Part shown: piece by piece, positions 23,469 to 34,637 of the stretch
Numbering within the stretch: the first letter of the stretch is position 1
Layout: the number at the start of each line of letters is the position of its first letter
From: Tetragonia tetragonoides
Taxonomy: Eukaryota > Streptophyta > Magnoliopsida > Caryophyllales > Aizoaceae
DNA: 64,000 nucleotides
Direction: 5' to 3'
NCBI GenBank assembly: GCA_038025085.1
Contig: CM076139.1
Location: forward strand, 16,199,307 to 16,263,306
Program-made: the position numbers and the translations under genes
The notes under the pieces: generated by a model
Database searches by the model: none
The model's input: only the letters and a program-made list of their open reading frames with translations
What the model was told of the DNA's origin: nothing

Positions 23469-24858
23469 ATGCGGAATCCAGCAATTTGGGCGGTGAAAAG
23501 AACAGGGAAGAGTTGGGATGATATGCCTTATGATTTACTGGTGGAAATAATGAAGAGAGTGCCTTGGTCTACTAGATTCTTAATTGCATATCTTGTGAGC
23601 AAGTCATGGTTATCAGCAATCTTAGACTCCGTCTTTCCCTCCCGTGTGATCGACCTCCGACCCTTGGATTCCCTTAAGCCTCAGCGATTACATTGGAGAT
23701 ACTGCTCTTTCCTAAAGCGCGTGATCGATAATAAGCCAGCTGATTCATGGTCTAAATTGATCCTTTCTGAGTCCTTGCTCAAGCCAAATAAGTATGAGTA
23801 TATCGCTAAAAGGTAAACACTATTGTTTTCGAACTCATTCTTAATGAAGTTTGCTTTGCTCATATTTTATTATCGCTTGTGTTGTCGGTAATATACCTTC
23901 CTATTGCTTTCTTTGTTTGGAATGGGAATATACAGGATTGTGAAAATGCATACAAGCAGCTTCGGGGAGGTTTTTAAGGCCAAAGGATAACAAAGATCGG
24001 CTAGACTATAGAGATTCTACAGTATAATTTAGGTTGTAGCGTTAATTTTACATGATATTTGATTTTATGTCTGTTGGGATTAATCCCATGTCCACCTATA
24101 AAAAATGGACCTGATCTGGAAATATAACCAAAACCTGACCTAAATGTTTGAGTTTTGACAACTCAAAACCCTTTCAGCTACTAGAAAGTTGGTTTTGACA
24201 CAAGAATTGATCCGAAGCTAACTTGCAGAAAGTCGGTGTTATTCGACCCAAAAACGACTTATTGACCTGTTTTCTGAATGGTCTAATAAAGAAGCCTTGT
24301 TTTATTGGTGACTAAAACTTGTGTTATGCACTTTCCAGGTCACCCTGACTGAAGGAGTTGATTATACCAAGGTCGGTGGGTGTAACATACTTGTTTATTA
24401 TGTACGCTATGGTTCACTGGAGGAAATTGAAGCGAATGCAGTGTCCTGGATCTTTGATTAAATATTGTGCACGTAGCCTTCGGAATGTTACAAGCCTGCG
24501 GTTATTCGGAGTTGTGACAGATGATGCAGCGGCAGTAGTCCGTGACTGTTGTCCAAAACTCAGGCGCCTGAGGCTCATGTCTTGTGCATTGTCATTAAAC
24601 GCCTTGGGTTTGATATTAAACCGCCACAAAAATCTTGAGTTGCTGGATACCCGACATTGTTTCCGTGTTCCGAACTGCATTGCTGGTAGCAGCGGGGCTA
24701 TTGGTAATACTGTAGAGTGGAATGAAGAAGAGATTCGTCACAAGGCTGCCAGTGTCAAACTGCACCTGAGGTGTGATCAACGTCGTTGTGCAGCACCCTT
24801 CAAGTACTGTGTTCCAAAATCAAAGGGTCCAATGAATGATAATTGGAGCTTAATTTAA
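23469..24858 (+). pseudogene. F-box/LRR gene copy B, probably a pseudogene
   Basis: Exon 1 (23469-23812) encodes an F-box starting WDDMPYDLLVEIMKRVPW near residue 16 and ending YIAKR at a GT donor. A short middle exon may start after TACAG at 23936. The last exon starts after CTTTCCAG at 24339 and encodes leucine-rich repeats (LRNVTSLRLFGVVTDDAA, CCPKLRRLRLMSCALS, NLELLDTRHC) to a stop at 24858. The likely family role is as a substrate adaptor of an SCF ubiquitin ligase. At 24346-24348 there is a TGA where copy A has TCA, so the LRR exon is cut off from the F-box unless that stop is spliced around. Copy A confirms the gene structure but is more decayed. A PIF/Harbinger element sits about 260 bp after the stop, in the 3' flank. 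Confidence 0.7.
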
Positions 24859-26061
24859 TTTAGGTAGTTCTAGTGCAGTGCGGCTTATTATAGCACTGGC
24901 ACAGTTGGTGGGCCTCTTGGTGAGCTTTTTGAACAAGTATGGGAAACTTGTTCAGAAGGTGCGCTGGTATCAGAAATGATATGAAGTTGGCCACATCCGA
25001 CAAAGCGATTTCTTGCCCGGTGCTGTAACATAATCAGAAGGTGAAGTTCTGTATTTGTAGGGTCTTTATTTTGCTTTATTTATTAGCTTCTTACTTTCTT
25101 GTTATCAAGGATGCTATCAAGGGCCCGTTTGGTTGGGCGAAAAACGAGGCCCAGTAACGGAATGTAAGGTCATTCCATTACCCTGTGTTTGGTTGATTGG
25201 GCCTGGAATCCGAAAGCCTTACTGAATGGTATCCAAACCCATCAAATGAAACCCATCTCCCCCCAAGGGTTTCAATTCCCTTTCCTTCCTGAAACAAAAA
25301 GCGTCTCACTTCTCTCTCTCCTCTCTCTCTCTCTCCTCTCTTTGGACTGCGACTGCGACTCTCATGGCTCCTCTTCTCTCTCTCTCCTCTTTGAAGCTGC
25401 CATAGCTTCTTTTCTCTCTCTCATCTCTGCTTGGTCAGGTAATTTTTCTCTCTTTCTCTCTCTTTAAAATTTCGACCTAGGGTTTTTAAATTCATCTTTA
25501 ATTTTTCTCTCTTTTCAATTTCAACTTTAGGATTTTTGGCAAGCTTCAAATCTCCTTTTGCTCACTTTCTCTCTCAATCACCGATCTCAGGTACTTCCTT
25601 TCTCTTTCTCTCTTCAAATTTTGTGTTTGTTTGCTGGTATTTTGTACATTTTGATATGAAATTGTTGACTTCTCATGTCCCCAATTGGTTTAAGGTATAA
25701 TTAGTGCTATGATATGGGCTATAGATTTGAATAAACGATGGCCACTAATCCTGTTTTGTTGCTGGTTGAATCACTTGAATGTTCTAGGCTACTTGAAATA
25801 GATGATTTCATTATGATTTTTGAGAGCAAAAAAATATGATAGAAGATGAAGAACAGCTTTGCATAGATGTACAGTAGTGATTATTATCACAGTGTAGCTA
25901 AATAATACTATTTTTTTTTTTTAATTATTTATTTTATGTTTTCTCTATTTTTAATCTTGTGATGGCAATTTTTAGTTTCTAGAATTACACTAATGTGCTT
26001 TTGAAGTTAGGAAGTTTTGCTGAACTTTTGTTCATTTGGGTTTTATTAAATCATATACAGA

Positions 26062-27466
26062 ATGGCTCGTCTTGACCGTTCTTTAAGGAGGAAGAGGAGG
26101 TTTCAACAATGTCAGTTTATTATGATGATGGTTAATATGATGTGTATGCTTTATGTTGTGTGGCAAATGATGAGTGTTAGTCTGATTAGGAGTGTTGAGT
26201 TAGAAGATAGAAAGAGGGCTAAGAAAAGATTGAGATGTGAAAACTTGCATAGGTTGATAAGAGAGAGCGACATTGCTTGTAAGAATGAACTCCGGGTCAA
26301 TAGACATTCATTTTCTGTGCTTTGTGAGCTGGTTAGAGACATAGGGGGGTTGAGGCCGACTCGAAATATGTCTTTGGAGGAGATAGTAGCTATGTTTTTG
26401 TATACATTGGCTCACCATAGGAAAAATAGGTCAATTGGTCACTATTTTATTAGAAGTGGAGAAAGTGTAAGTCACCAGTTCAATCTTTGTCTTGTAGCAA
26501 TTTTAAAGTTGCATGAACATTTGTTGAAAAAGCCAACTCCTATTAAAGATGACTCCGACGATGAAAGATGGAAATCTTTCAAGGTATCAATACTAATTTT
26601 TCCATTCCATATTGATTTTTTATAACTAATTTTTTTTCCATTCTATTACAAATGAATTTTTGTTTTGTAGAATTGCTTAGGAGCCCTTGATGGTACATAT
26701 ATTAGTGTAACTGCCCCGTCTGAGCATAGAGGGAAATATCGAACAAGAAAGGGGTCCATAGCTATGAATGTTTTAGGGGTTTGTTCTCCTGTCATGGAGT
26801 TTATTTATGTTTTACCGGGGTGGGAGGGTTCTGCACACGATTCTCGTGTCCTCCGAAACACACTTTCTAGACCACAAGATGCTTTGAAAGTTCCTCAAGG
26901 TAATGAATAAAGTTTTCTTAAGACGAATACTTTAGCTTATAATAAGAAAATATTGGTAATTGATTTTTTTTTTTTTATTTTTTTTTATTTTGCCTCTTGT
27001 GAAGGTTGTTATTATTTGGTTGATGCTGGATACACTAATGGGAATGGGTTTCTTGCGCCCTATAGAGGTCAAAGATACCATCTTAAGGAATGGAGTGCTC
27101 AACGACCACAAAGTGCAGAGGAATATTTTAATATGAAGCATGCTAGAGCTAGGAATGTTATTGAGAGATGCTTTGGCTTGCTTAAAGAAAGGGAGATGGG
27201 GTATACTTAGAAGCCCTTAATTTTTTCCCCTTCGAACTCAAGGTCGTATTGTTATGGCGTGTTGTTTATTACACAACTTAATTAGAAGATTCATGCCTAC
27301 GGATCTTATGGAGGCAGAAATTATAGATGAAGACCATGAAGAAGAAGATGAAAATGACGGTGATGCTGAGTTTATCACGAGTCTTGCAACCTCCAACCAT
27401 TGGACTAATTTTAGGAACACGTTAGCACAAGACATGTTTAATGGTTGGAGAGCAAGAGCTACATAA
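26062..27466 (+). pseudogene. PIF/Harbinger DDE transposase, frame-broken
   Basis: Exon 1 (26062-26583) has an arginine-rich start and the helix-turn-helix-like region (FSVLCELVRDIGGLRPT). A GT..AG intron (26584-26670) leads to exon 2, which holds the first catalytic aspartate in [13 protein letters not shown] and later [13 protein letters not shown] second intron (26900-27004) leads to exon 3, with the second aspartate in YYLVDAGYTNGNGFLAPYRG and the glutamate in NVIERCFGLLK. This is the DDE_Tnp_4 nuclease order. After LLKE a one-base shift and a TAA break the frame near 27190-27222; it resumes at about 27254 (MACCLLHNLIRR) and ends at 27466. As it stands the protein would lose its C-terminus. 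Confidence 0.85.
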
Positions 27467-27679
27467 TGATTTCAAGTGATCCAGTTTGTTAGGAAGTCCT
27501 TTTTATATCCAGTTTGTTACTTGTTTTGAGTACTTCCTTTATTTTGCTTATTGGTGTGATTTGGCATACTGTTGAAATCAGTGAACAAGCTGTTGTATTG
27601 TACTGCTATTTTATTATATTATATTCTATATTGATTATTGGTTTGTATATTTTCTATATACATCTTGTGCTTTGATAGG

Positions 27680-30600
27680 ATGAAATGTGATGTTGCTAGA
27701 CTTAAGAAAGAGGATAGAGGTAGAGGCAAAAATAAGAAGTTTTGGAGTGCGCAAGAAGATGACGTCTTAATTGATTCATTACATGAGTTGTCCTTGGATC
27801 CTAAATGGAAAAGTGAAAATGGCTTTAGAAGCGGTTACATGAAACGTCTAGAAGAGATGATTCATATAAGGCTTCCATCTTGTCTAAAGGTAGCTGACCC
27901 ACACATCCAATCTCGCCTCAAGCATTGGTCGGACAAATATACAGCAACGGCTGAAATGTTGGGCACCTCCGGATCGTTGGGATGACGAGAAGAAGATGCT
28001 GAAAGTTGATAAGGACGTCTTTGATGAATGGGCTGCGGTACTTCTCAATCCCTCTCTTTCTAATGTTGTTATGTCTTTTTTGATGTCTTCTTTTTTTCTT
28101 TTTGCTGTTGTTTATGAAATGTCGATTCTCTGGGGTTATTTCATTTCTTTCTTTTCCTCATACTGAATTTTCATGTAGTAATTGGGCATATGGGTTGTGA
28201 GTTGGTTCTAATATATCTGATTTTTGAGAATGGTATATCTGAGCTGTGATGGTATGTCTGAGTTGTGATGGGTGGTTTAAAGCCTATGTTACCAGGACTC
28301 GGCACTTAGTGCCATCGTAGTGTCGACACGACACGACACGGGTGCTGGTACTAAATCCATGTCAGATACGGATTTTTTCAGTGCGACACGGCGACGTGGC
28401 TGTTTCAGAGGGCAGAGAAGGAAAGAGTCAAAGAGGAGAGAGAAAAAGATAGAGAGGAGAGAGAAAGATGACAAACAGGAGAGATATGCTACCCACACAG
28501 AGAAGAAGAGAGATAGATGACAGAGAAGAGAGAGGAGAGAGAAAGATGATAGAGATGAACTCCTTCCTCGCATACAAATCTGCGTTCAACATTCTCCTCT
28601 CTCTCTCTCTTCTCTCTCTTCTGGGCGGCGGTCGATTACTGAAGTAGGGTTTTGGTCCAACTTTGGTTGCTGACAAATAAGAGTCTAAGTTAACTTATCA
28701 CGTGCATTGTAGAAGTACTCACTTGGGCAGTTGGGCTGGATCCAAATAATAATATAACACATTCAATTTAATATTCACATGGAACCAGAGTCCAAAGATA
28801 GTGTTTCAACTTACAACTTATTTCCAGAATGGCCAAAACTCTTCCTATAATATTCCTTATTTAAAGAATATAATTTTCATAAAAATATATTTCAAACTTA
28901 AAATTAAAATCCTAATTTTAAATATCTAGTTTCTAATAAAAATATATATAATTTTAAAAAAGCCGTACCCCCGCACCCGCGTCCAAATTTAGGACAAGAT
29001 CTCCGCACCCGTGTCCCTAATTTAGGATAATGTCCCCGTGTCCTCAAATTTCGAACCATGACGTACCCGACACTTGGACCCATACCCGTACTCGACACCC
29101 GTAACCGAGTCCTGGTAACATAGTTTAAAGCCCTGCCCGTAAAGTGTCCTACATTATTGTATCTACTACTATATATGCAGCTGTCCAACCTAATCTTTCT
29201 GCAGCATGTTCTTTGATTGCCCTAAGACTAAGACCACAACCAAAAAGGCCAAAATCATTCATGGTCCTGTCACTTTTACCTCTTGCAGTTTAATATCCAC
29301 AAACTTATCCCAATAGCTAAAGTTTTTGACAACCGCTAGCTTTAAATTCATATGCCTAATCAGTATTCAGTGTTGAGAGAATACAAGTATGCTAGGTCAA
29401 AGTGTCAAATAACATGGGACCATGCATATGAATTATGAAAGACATGTTTGTCTCTGTCCTATACTAGCTAGTATCACAGCTTTAGCATTAGCATTATTGG
29501 CTTATTAATCTCTTCCTTTGCTTACAAAAGAAATGCATCAATACCATCAGTCAGACCAAGGAAAAGGGACAAAGATCAGAGATGAACTTTCGTCTGTAGT
29601 CTGAGACTCATAGAGCTGTAATTCCTTATCCTTAAGTTATCAATTTTGTCTTTAATGTAAATTTCCTCCATAGCTCTAATGTCTATCTGTCCACGTATGA
29701 AGCATATATGCTTTGAATTAGTCATATTTTGACCCTTTGACAAGAAAGAGTGGAAAGTGATTTTGATTTAATTTAAACAGAGTCTTGAAAATGAGTAAAT
29801 AACCAGGGAAAAGATGACCTTTGTGATATAAATAAGGCTGACAATTGAATTTATCTTATGGTCTCCATGTGTATATTGCTGTCTTTTTCTATTGTGGTTT
29901 AACTTGCTGTCTTCCTAATCCTCGAGCTATTAGTTGTTTGATTCAAAACATAGCTAAATAGTAGATGCACAGAATCAGTTGTTTAACTACATGTGGTATT
30001 GGGTCAGAGTAAGGAAACTGGATAGCCAGTTCTGCTGTCAAAAAATCTACTGACTGGTCAGAGTAATTGTAGTTGTAGTCACTGACTGGTTTTGTTGCAC
30101 AGTTTAGCTGATCTGTGGTGTTTGCTTCTAATTATGTTTTCTTTCGTATAGATTCACAAGAAAGCCAAGGGGTTATATGACATGCCATTCCCTCACTATG
30201 AGGTACTTGCTGAAATTTATGGGAAGGATAGAGCAACCGGCGACTTTTGTGAAGGTTTCAATCAAGCGGTCAACAATTTCGATGCCGAGGATGCAAAGGA
30301 ACCAACTATGGTGGACAGCGATGATGACACTACAAGTGAAACTTCGGTAACTCGATCAGTGACTCAATCTATCAAGAAAGAGAAGCCCTCAGTTGACGGA
30401 CAACCTTCTAAGAAAAGGAAAATTCAGGCCCCTCCAAGCAAGGGGAAGGCAATGGAAAGTGGGAGTTTGGTGGCTTTTTTGACGCAGCTTCTTCTAGATT
30501 TGGGGACATCTTTTTGCGGATAAGTGATCACATGTCTATCATGTCAAAGGTAATGTTGCTAGCAGAAGAGAGGGAACAAAAGTTGGATGATAAGACTTAA

Positions 30601-30769
30601 CACAATCTTGGAGGAGGTGATGAAGTTGGAGGGTCTTTCTCCTTCCGAAACGTTGAAAGCAGCAACTGTTCTTTCAAAAGAGGAGCATATACTTCGCATA
30701 TTTCACCAAGCTCCCCCTGCTTTGAAGAAACAATGTGTACTTGACATTCTCAAAGATCTTCAAAAGTGA
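27680..30769 (+). pseudogene. Harbinger Myb/SANT-like accessory gene, split by a MITE
   Basis: The first part (27680-28035) encodes a Myb/SANT-like domain: FWSAQEDDVLIDSLHEL, then RLPSCLKVADPHIQSRLKHW. It breaks frame at TSG near 27970; the neighbouring frame continues WDDEKKMLKVDKDVFDEWA. After an intron-like gap that now holds the 838-bp MITE, the second part starts near 30152 (IHKKAKGLYDMPFPHYEVLA, YGKDRATG) and runs to 30769, with frame breaks near 30480 and 30590. It ends VLDILKDLQK. In related elements this protein helps the transposase bind the ends and enter the nucleus. The ATG at 27680 follows a TTTGATAG acceptor-like site. Confidence 0.75.
28285..29122. mobile_element. MULE-type MITE, 838 bp, with 10-bp target duplication
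   Basis: The ends are the perfect 18-bp inverted repeats TATGTTACCAGGACTCGG (28285-28302) and its complement (29105-29122). Flanking both is the 10-bp direct repeat GTTTAAAGCC (28275-28284 and 29123-29132). A 9-10-bp duplication points to the Mutator group. The subterminal sequence is rich in ACGGGTGTCG-like repeats. There is no transposase inside. Confidence 0.88.
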
Positions 30770-31551
30770 TGTCTACCTTTCTAGAGTTTGATGTCTGTTA
30801 TTTGTGTCTACTATGATACTAGTAGTAAGGAGTACTGTGACTATGGCTTGTTAATTTCAGTTTGGTGATGTGGATTTTTCCAGGTACATAACCAAGCAGG
30901 ATGCTTATCAGGGATTGAAAGCTGGAGACTTTTCCAGGTTTATAATTTTAGTGCTCCCAAATGAAGAATTTCAGGATGTTTCTATTCAAATGTTTATTAA
31001 TGCTTAGTTCAAGTTCATTGAATTGTTTTGACAAGTATAATTTGTTCATATATAGTGTTATATATATATTTTTTACTCACTTTACCTATTTTATTATAAA
31101 TTTTGGGGCATTATTATAATTTTTTTCACTGTTTATAATTTTTAGAGTGTTTATATTTCTATTTTTACTCGCATTTTATAACTTATTATATTTTTGAAGC
31201 ATTATTATGATTTCTTTTCACTTGTTATGATTTATTTTAATTTTAGAGAGTTACTATATATTTTTATTCACACTTGACAGTTTTAATAATTTCCTGAGGT
31301 ATTATTATATTATTTTATAGTCATTTATAATATTATAGTATTTTTTTATAACATGTTTTCTTAAAATATTTTAGAAGTAAAATGATTTCATTCCATATTT
31401 GAACCAAACACCAAGTAAGGGAATCAAACATAAGTGATTCCATTCCAATTTTGAACCAAACAACTTACAAAAGTAATGGTTTCTATTACCATTCCTTCCT
31501 TCATTTGCAATCCATTCCATTACCTTTCCACAAGTTGAACCAAACGACCCC

Positions 31552-32491
31552 TAACAGGGGGTACCATATCCCTGGCACTACGCAGAGACGTGTGACCAAA
31601 AGCATGGAGTTTCGTCATTCAATTTAAGCTAGATGCATTACATTCTTGATGCAGCAGTTTGGTGTTTGGTAGATATTGCAGATATCTGTGAATTACGAAC
31701 AAACATTTACTTGGCACCTCTTCAAAAAGAGTATTCATTTGGCTTGTCTTGCTGTAATTTAAGTGGATTCTGATGCTTGTGATTCTTCTAGCGTGTGTAT
31801 ATGCTGATTAGTGCTTAGGTGATTTTTACTTCGTTGCAATCAAATGTCTCACTTTTAAAACTAGCATTCTTTGAACCAAAGTGTCGTGCAAAACTATGAT
31901 AGTGATAGAGGTGGAAAAAAGTTGAGGGAGAGGAAAATGTGTAATTGATTACATTATTCCTTTTAATCATCTTTACATAGCTAAGAGTGGTCCAATTGTG
32001 ATTAAGGTAGAAAACCATTTTCCCATCTCTCTCACCCTCTTTAAGTACACGAGCCCTTAGTGTTTCTTTACCCACCGGGTATAGAAATATATATTTGTCC
32101 TGTGACAAGTAAATCCACTTCCCTTTTTTTTTTTCTTCTCGCTAATCCGACATCTTTCATGTATTAATACTACTCAAAAAGATTACAAGGTACTTGTGAC
32201 CCAAGTTGGCAAAACATCATGTGTAAATCACCTTCTACACATGAGGTTAATTGTCCATTTAACAAAAGTGTGAGTTAAACTTATGTTACATCTAGGAATA
32301 AATACAATGGAAGAATCCACTTCCTATTTTAACTCTTTGACCATTATAATATTTCAACTATTCCCCTTTTCCTCTCTCCTCATTGATGGATTATAGCCCA
32401 CTTCGAGCCTTGAGCTAAACACCAAAGCAAAGCCTTAAAACAGGCTTTTGCTTCTGCAATAAGAGGAGAAGCCAAGAGTTGCGAGCAGAAG
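31552..32491. other. Copy B downstream flank (segmental duplicate)
   Basis: Non-coding sequence matching 14341-15022 of copy A, for example GATATTGCAGATATCTGTGA-type sequence at 31671 and 14391. It ends at GCGAGCAGAAG, where the 10.8-kb insertion begins; the same sequence is uninterrupted at 15018-15030. Confidence 0.75.
32123..32313 (-). mobile_element. 5'-truncated LINE copy (3' end only)
   Basis: A 191-bp insertion relative to copy A, flanked by the 11-bp direct repeat AATCCACTTCC (32112-32122 and 32314-32324). A T-run at its left edge is a poly(A) tail when read on the minus strand. Before the tail, minus-strand GTACCTTGTAATCTTTTTGA and ATTAATACATG resemble plant LINE 3' ends. Target duplication, tail and truncation together indicate LINE-type retroposition. 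Confidence 0.75.
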
Positions 32492-33040
32492 TGTAATACC
32501 CAGTACTTTAATAGCATTTTCTAAAATAGGAAAAATGAATATTTTCTACATGCGGTAATTTACTGTTTTTGCTAGACATTAATATTAATAGCAATGCCCT
32601 TATATTGTTAAATGTTATTGTTAGTTGATGGTCATTTATAGTTTAGTCTTAGAACATAGGAGCATGCCCACTATTGTCCAAAATAGGAAAAAAAATAAAC
32701 AAGCTTGATTTTAGGAGAAAAACTAGTTTTATCTCCGTGCTCCGTACGGACTCGTAAACATCTCTTGAAAATGAAGATAATTTTCAAGATGATACCTCAT
32801 GCCTGTTTTATACCGCACGGTATGAAATGTCCATTTAAACCGATCTACATCAAAATGAGAATGAATGTAAAAAAGATTAATTTATAAACGTAGATTATGT
32901 AGGAACGTACCACTTAAATAAATTTCATTTATGCTACAAAAGATTAAAGATCAAGTTAAATACATATGACATCAAATAGTTAAGGTATTGTTAAATGTAT
33001 CGTTTATTGTTATTTAACCAAGTTGTGCACATGTGGCATC

Positions 33041-33835
33041 TACGTGTCATCTTCACACGAACATTTTCTCTTATGTAGCATCCTACATATCATAACCGCA
33101 AGAAAATAACCTAACTTTTGTAAGACGGTCTCATTTTGAAACTTTTTTTCAAATCCAATCCATTGAAGTAGGATTTATAACTTTTTGACTTACGTAACTA
33201 AAGTTATTTTATTTTACTTTGTAATATAAAAAAAATGCTAATAAATATGTAATAAATCCAACTAATGATGAGGCATTAATGAGTGACACTTGAATGGTGA
33301 GTTGTTAGACTATGTAGCAAGCTTTGCTTACGTGACGCTTAGGTGTCATCGTCACACGAATTTACACCTCCTACGTGACGTCCTACGTATCGTGTCCACA
33401 CGAATTGGACTCACTTTTATACGTATACCGATGTGACGCCTATGTGTCATCTTCACACGAACATATTTCTCCCATGTGGCGTCTCACATGTCATCCTCCG
33501 ACGAAAAGAACCCAACTTTATAGGACATAGTACATATGTATCTCATTTTGAAATATTTTCCGAACCTGATCCAATGGAGGAAGACTTATAATTTTTAAAG
33601 TTACGTAACAAGTTATTTTATTTTATAATCTGAACAATATGATAATAAATATAATAGTTTGTGCTTATGAAGTCAAATAATGATTATTAATTATTGCTTG
33701 ACACACTTGGATGGTGGCTTAGGTGGTGGCATACGTGTCATCACCACACAAACTTGACGCTTACGTGGCATCTTAGGTATCATGCCCATATAATTTTCAC
33801 CGCTTACATGACGTCCCACGTGTCGTGGCCACCCA
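33041..33835 (+). promoter_or_regulatory. Cluster of ACGTG motifs in the LTR-like insertion
   Basis: A loosely repeated module with GTGTCATCTTCACACGAA (33045, 33343, 33443, 33734) carries several ABRE/G-box-like cores: TACGTGTC (33041, 33731), TACGTGAC (33329, 33379), TACGTGGC (33761) and CCACGTGTC (33816), plus TGACGTCC. These are known binding cores for plant bZIP factors. That they drive transcription here is an inference. Confidence 0.45.
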
Positions 33836-33842
33836 AAATAAA

Positions 33843-33845
<3 letters not shown>

Positions 33846-33916
<71 letters not shown>
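33846..33916. repeat. (TA)n tract 1
   Basis: About 71 bp of uninterrupted TA, at the left of nested element E1. Confidence 0.95.
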
Positions 33917-33918
<2 letters not shown>

Positions 33919-34544
33919 CAGGTTCCGGTGTGAACTACAATTATATGCGAACTCACAATCTAGACCATTCGTTTCAAAGATTAAGGGCTGTGATCGCATC
34001 TCATCATGCCAAGATCCAATGGTTGTCTTTCAGCCATCATTAATGGCAGTATTGTAATTGAACCTATTTTAATTTTATAACATTTTCTCTCTCCTCTTCA
34101 CCCAACAACCACAGCCCCACCACCGGTTCACCACTACCCTCGTGTCAACCAAGTGACCTGCACACCACCTGACCACTCAACGCCGGTCGGTGCCCCACGG
34201 GCTACATCCCATTACTCCGGCGAGTTGCCACCACTAGGATCGCCACCGTCAAGGTCCCTATTCAAACCAGCATACATTGTTCCAATTTCAGTGTTGATAT
34301 CCCAAAATCAAACTTGTCTTCTAGATCTACAAAATGCTCACAGCAACGAAGCCCACAAGGACGACCTCGCCGGCGCCATTGATGCTCACGGCCTGGAAAA
34401 TTGAGTTATTAGCAGTGGGCAACAAGGGGTGTGAGTGGTCGAGCATTTTTTTTATGATTATTTTCACACTGAATACACATCATTTGTCATTAAACGGACG
34501 GCCTTGCTTTTGGGTTCGTACAGTTCGCATATATTCATAGGTTC

Positions 34545-34547
<3 letters not shown>
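33917..34547. mobile_element. Nested (TA)n-bounded element E1, about 630 bp
   Basis: Lies between (TA)n tracts 1 and 2. The two ends resemble each other in inverted orientation: TGTGAACTACAATTATATGC at 33931 and, from the right end inward, TGTGAACCTATGAATATATG, both followed by CGAACT. The inside is CCACC-rich with no recognisable protein. Bordering by TA microsatellite on both sides is the behaviour described for some plant MITEs that insert into TA repeats. Confidence 0.55.

Positions 34548-34634
<87 letters not shown>
34548..34634. repeat. (TA)n tract 2
   Basis: About 87 bp of uninterrupted TA between E1 and E2. Confidence 0.95.

Positions 34635-34637
<3 letters not shown>

Larger units (their letters stand above)
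25121..31551 (+). mobile_element. PIF/Harbinger element with both genes
   Basis: The ends GGGCCCGTTTGGTT (25121) and AACCAAACGACCCC (ending 31551) are inverted repeats matching at 12 of 14 positions. The flanking trinucleotides are CAA and TAA, one base away from the TAA or TTA duplication typical of this superfamily. Inside, in the same direction, are a DDE transposase gene and a Myb/SANT-like gene, the known two-gene layout of PIF/Harbinger elements. Both genes carry frame breaks. A MULE-type MITE (28285-29122) sits inside the second gene. The element interrupts the 3' flank of F-box copy B. Confidence 0.85.

Noticed and set aside
28320..28676. Arg/Glu-rich and Ser/Leu-rich ORFs inside the MULE-type MITE
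   Set aside because: GA-rich low-complexity sequence on both strands, with no domain.
34153..34404. 83-codon ORF in element E1
   Set aside because: Pro/Ser/His-rich, no domain, and lies in a CCACC-rich stretch like those in other MITEs here.
33694..34635. ORFs with long Tyr-Ile runs
   Set aside because: They read through the (TA)n tracts and have no domain.
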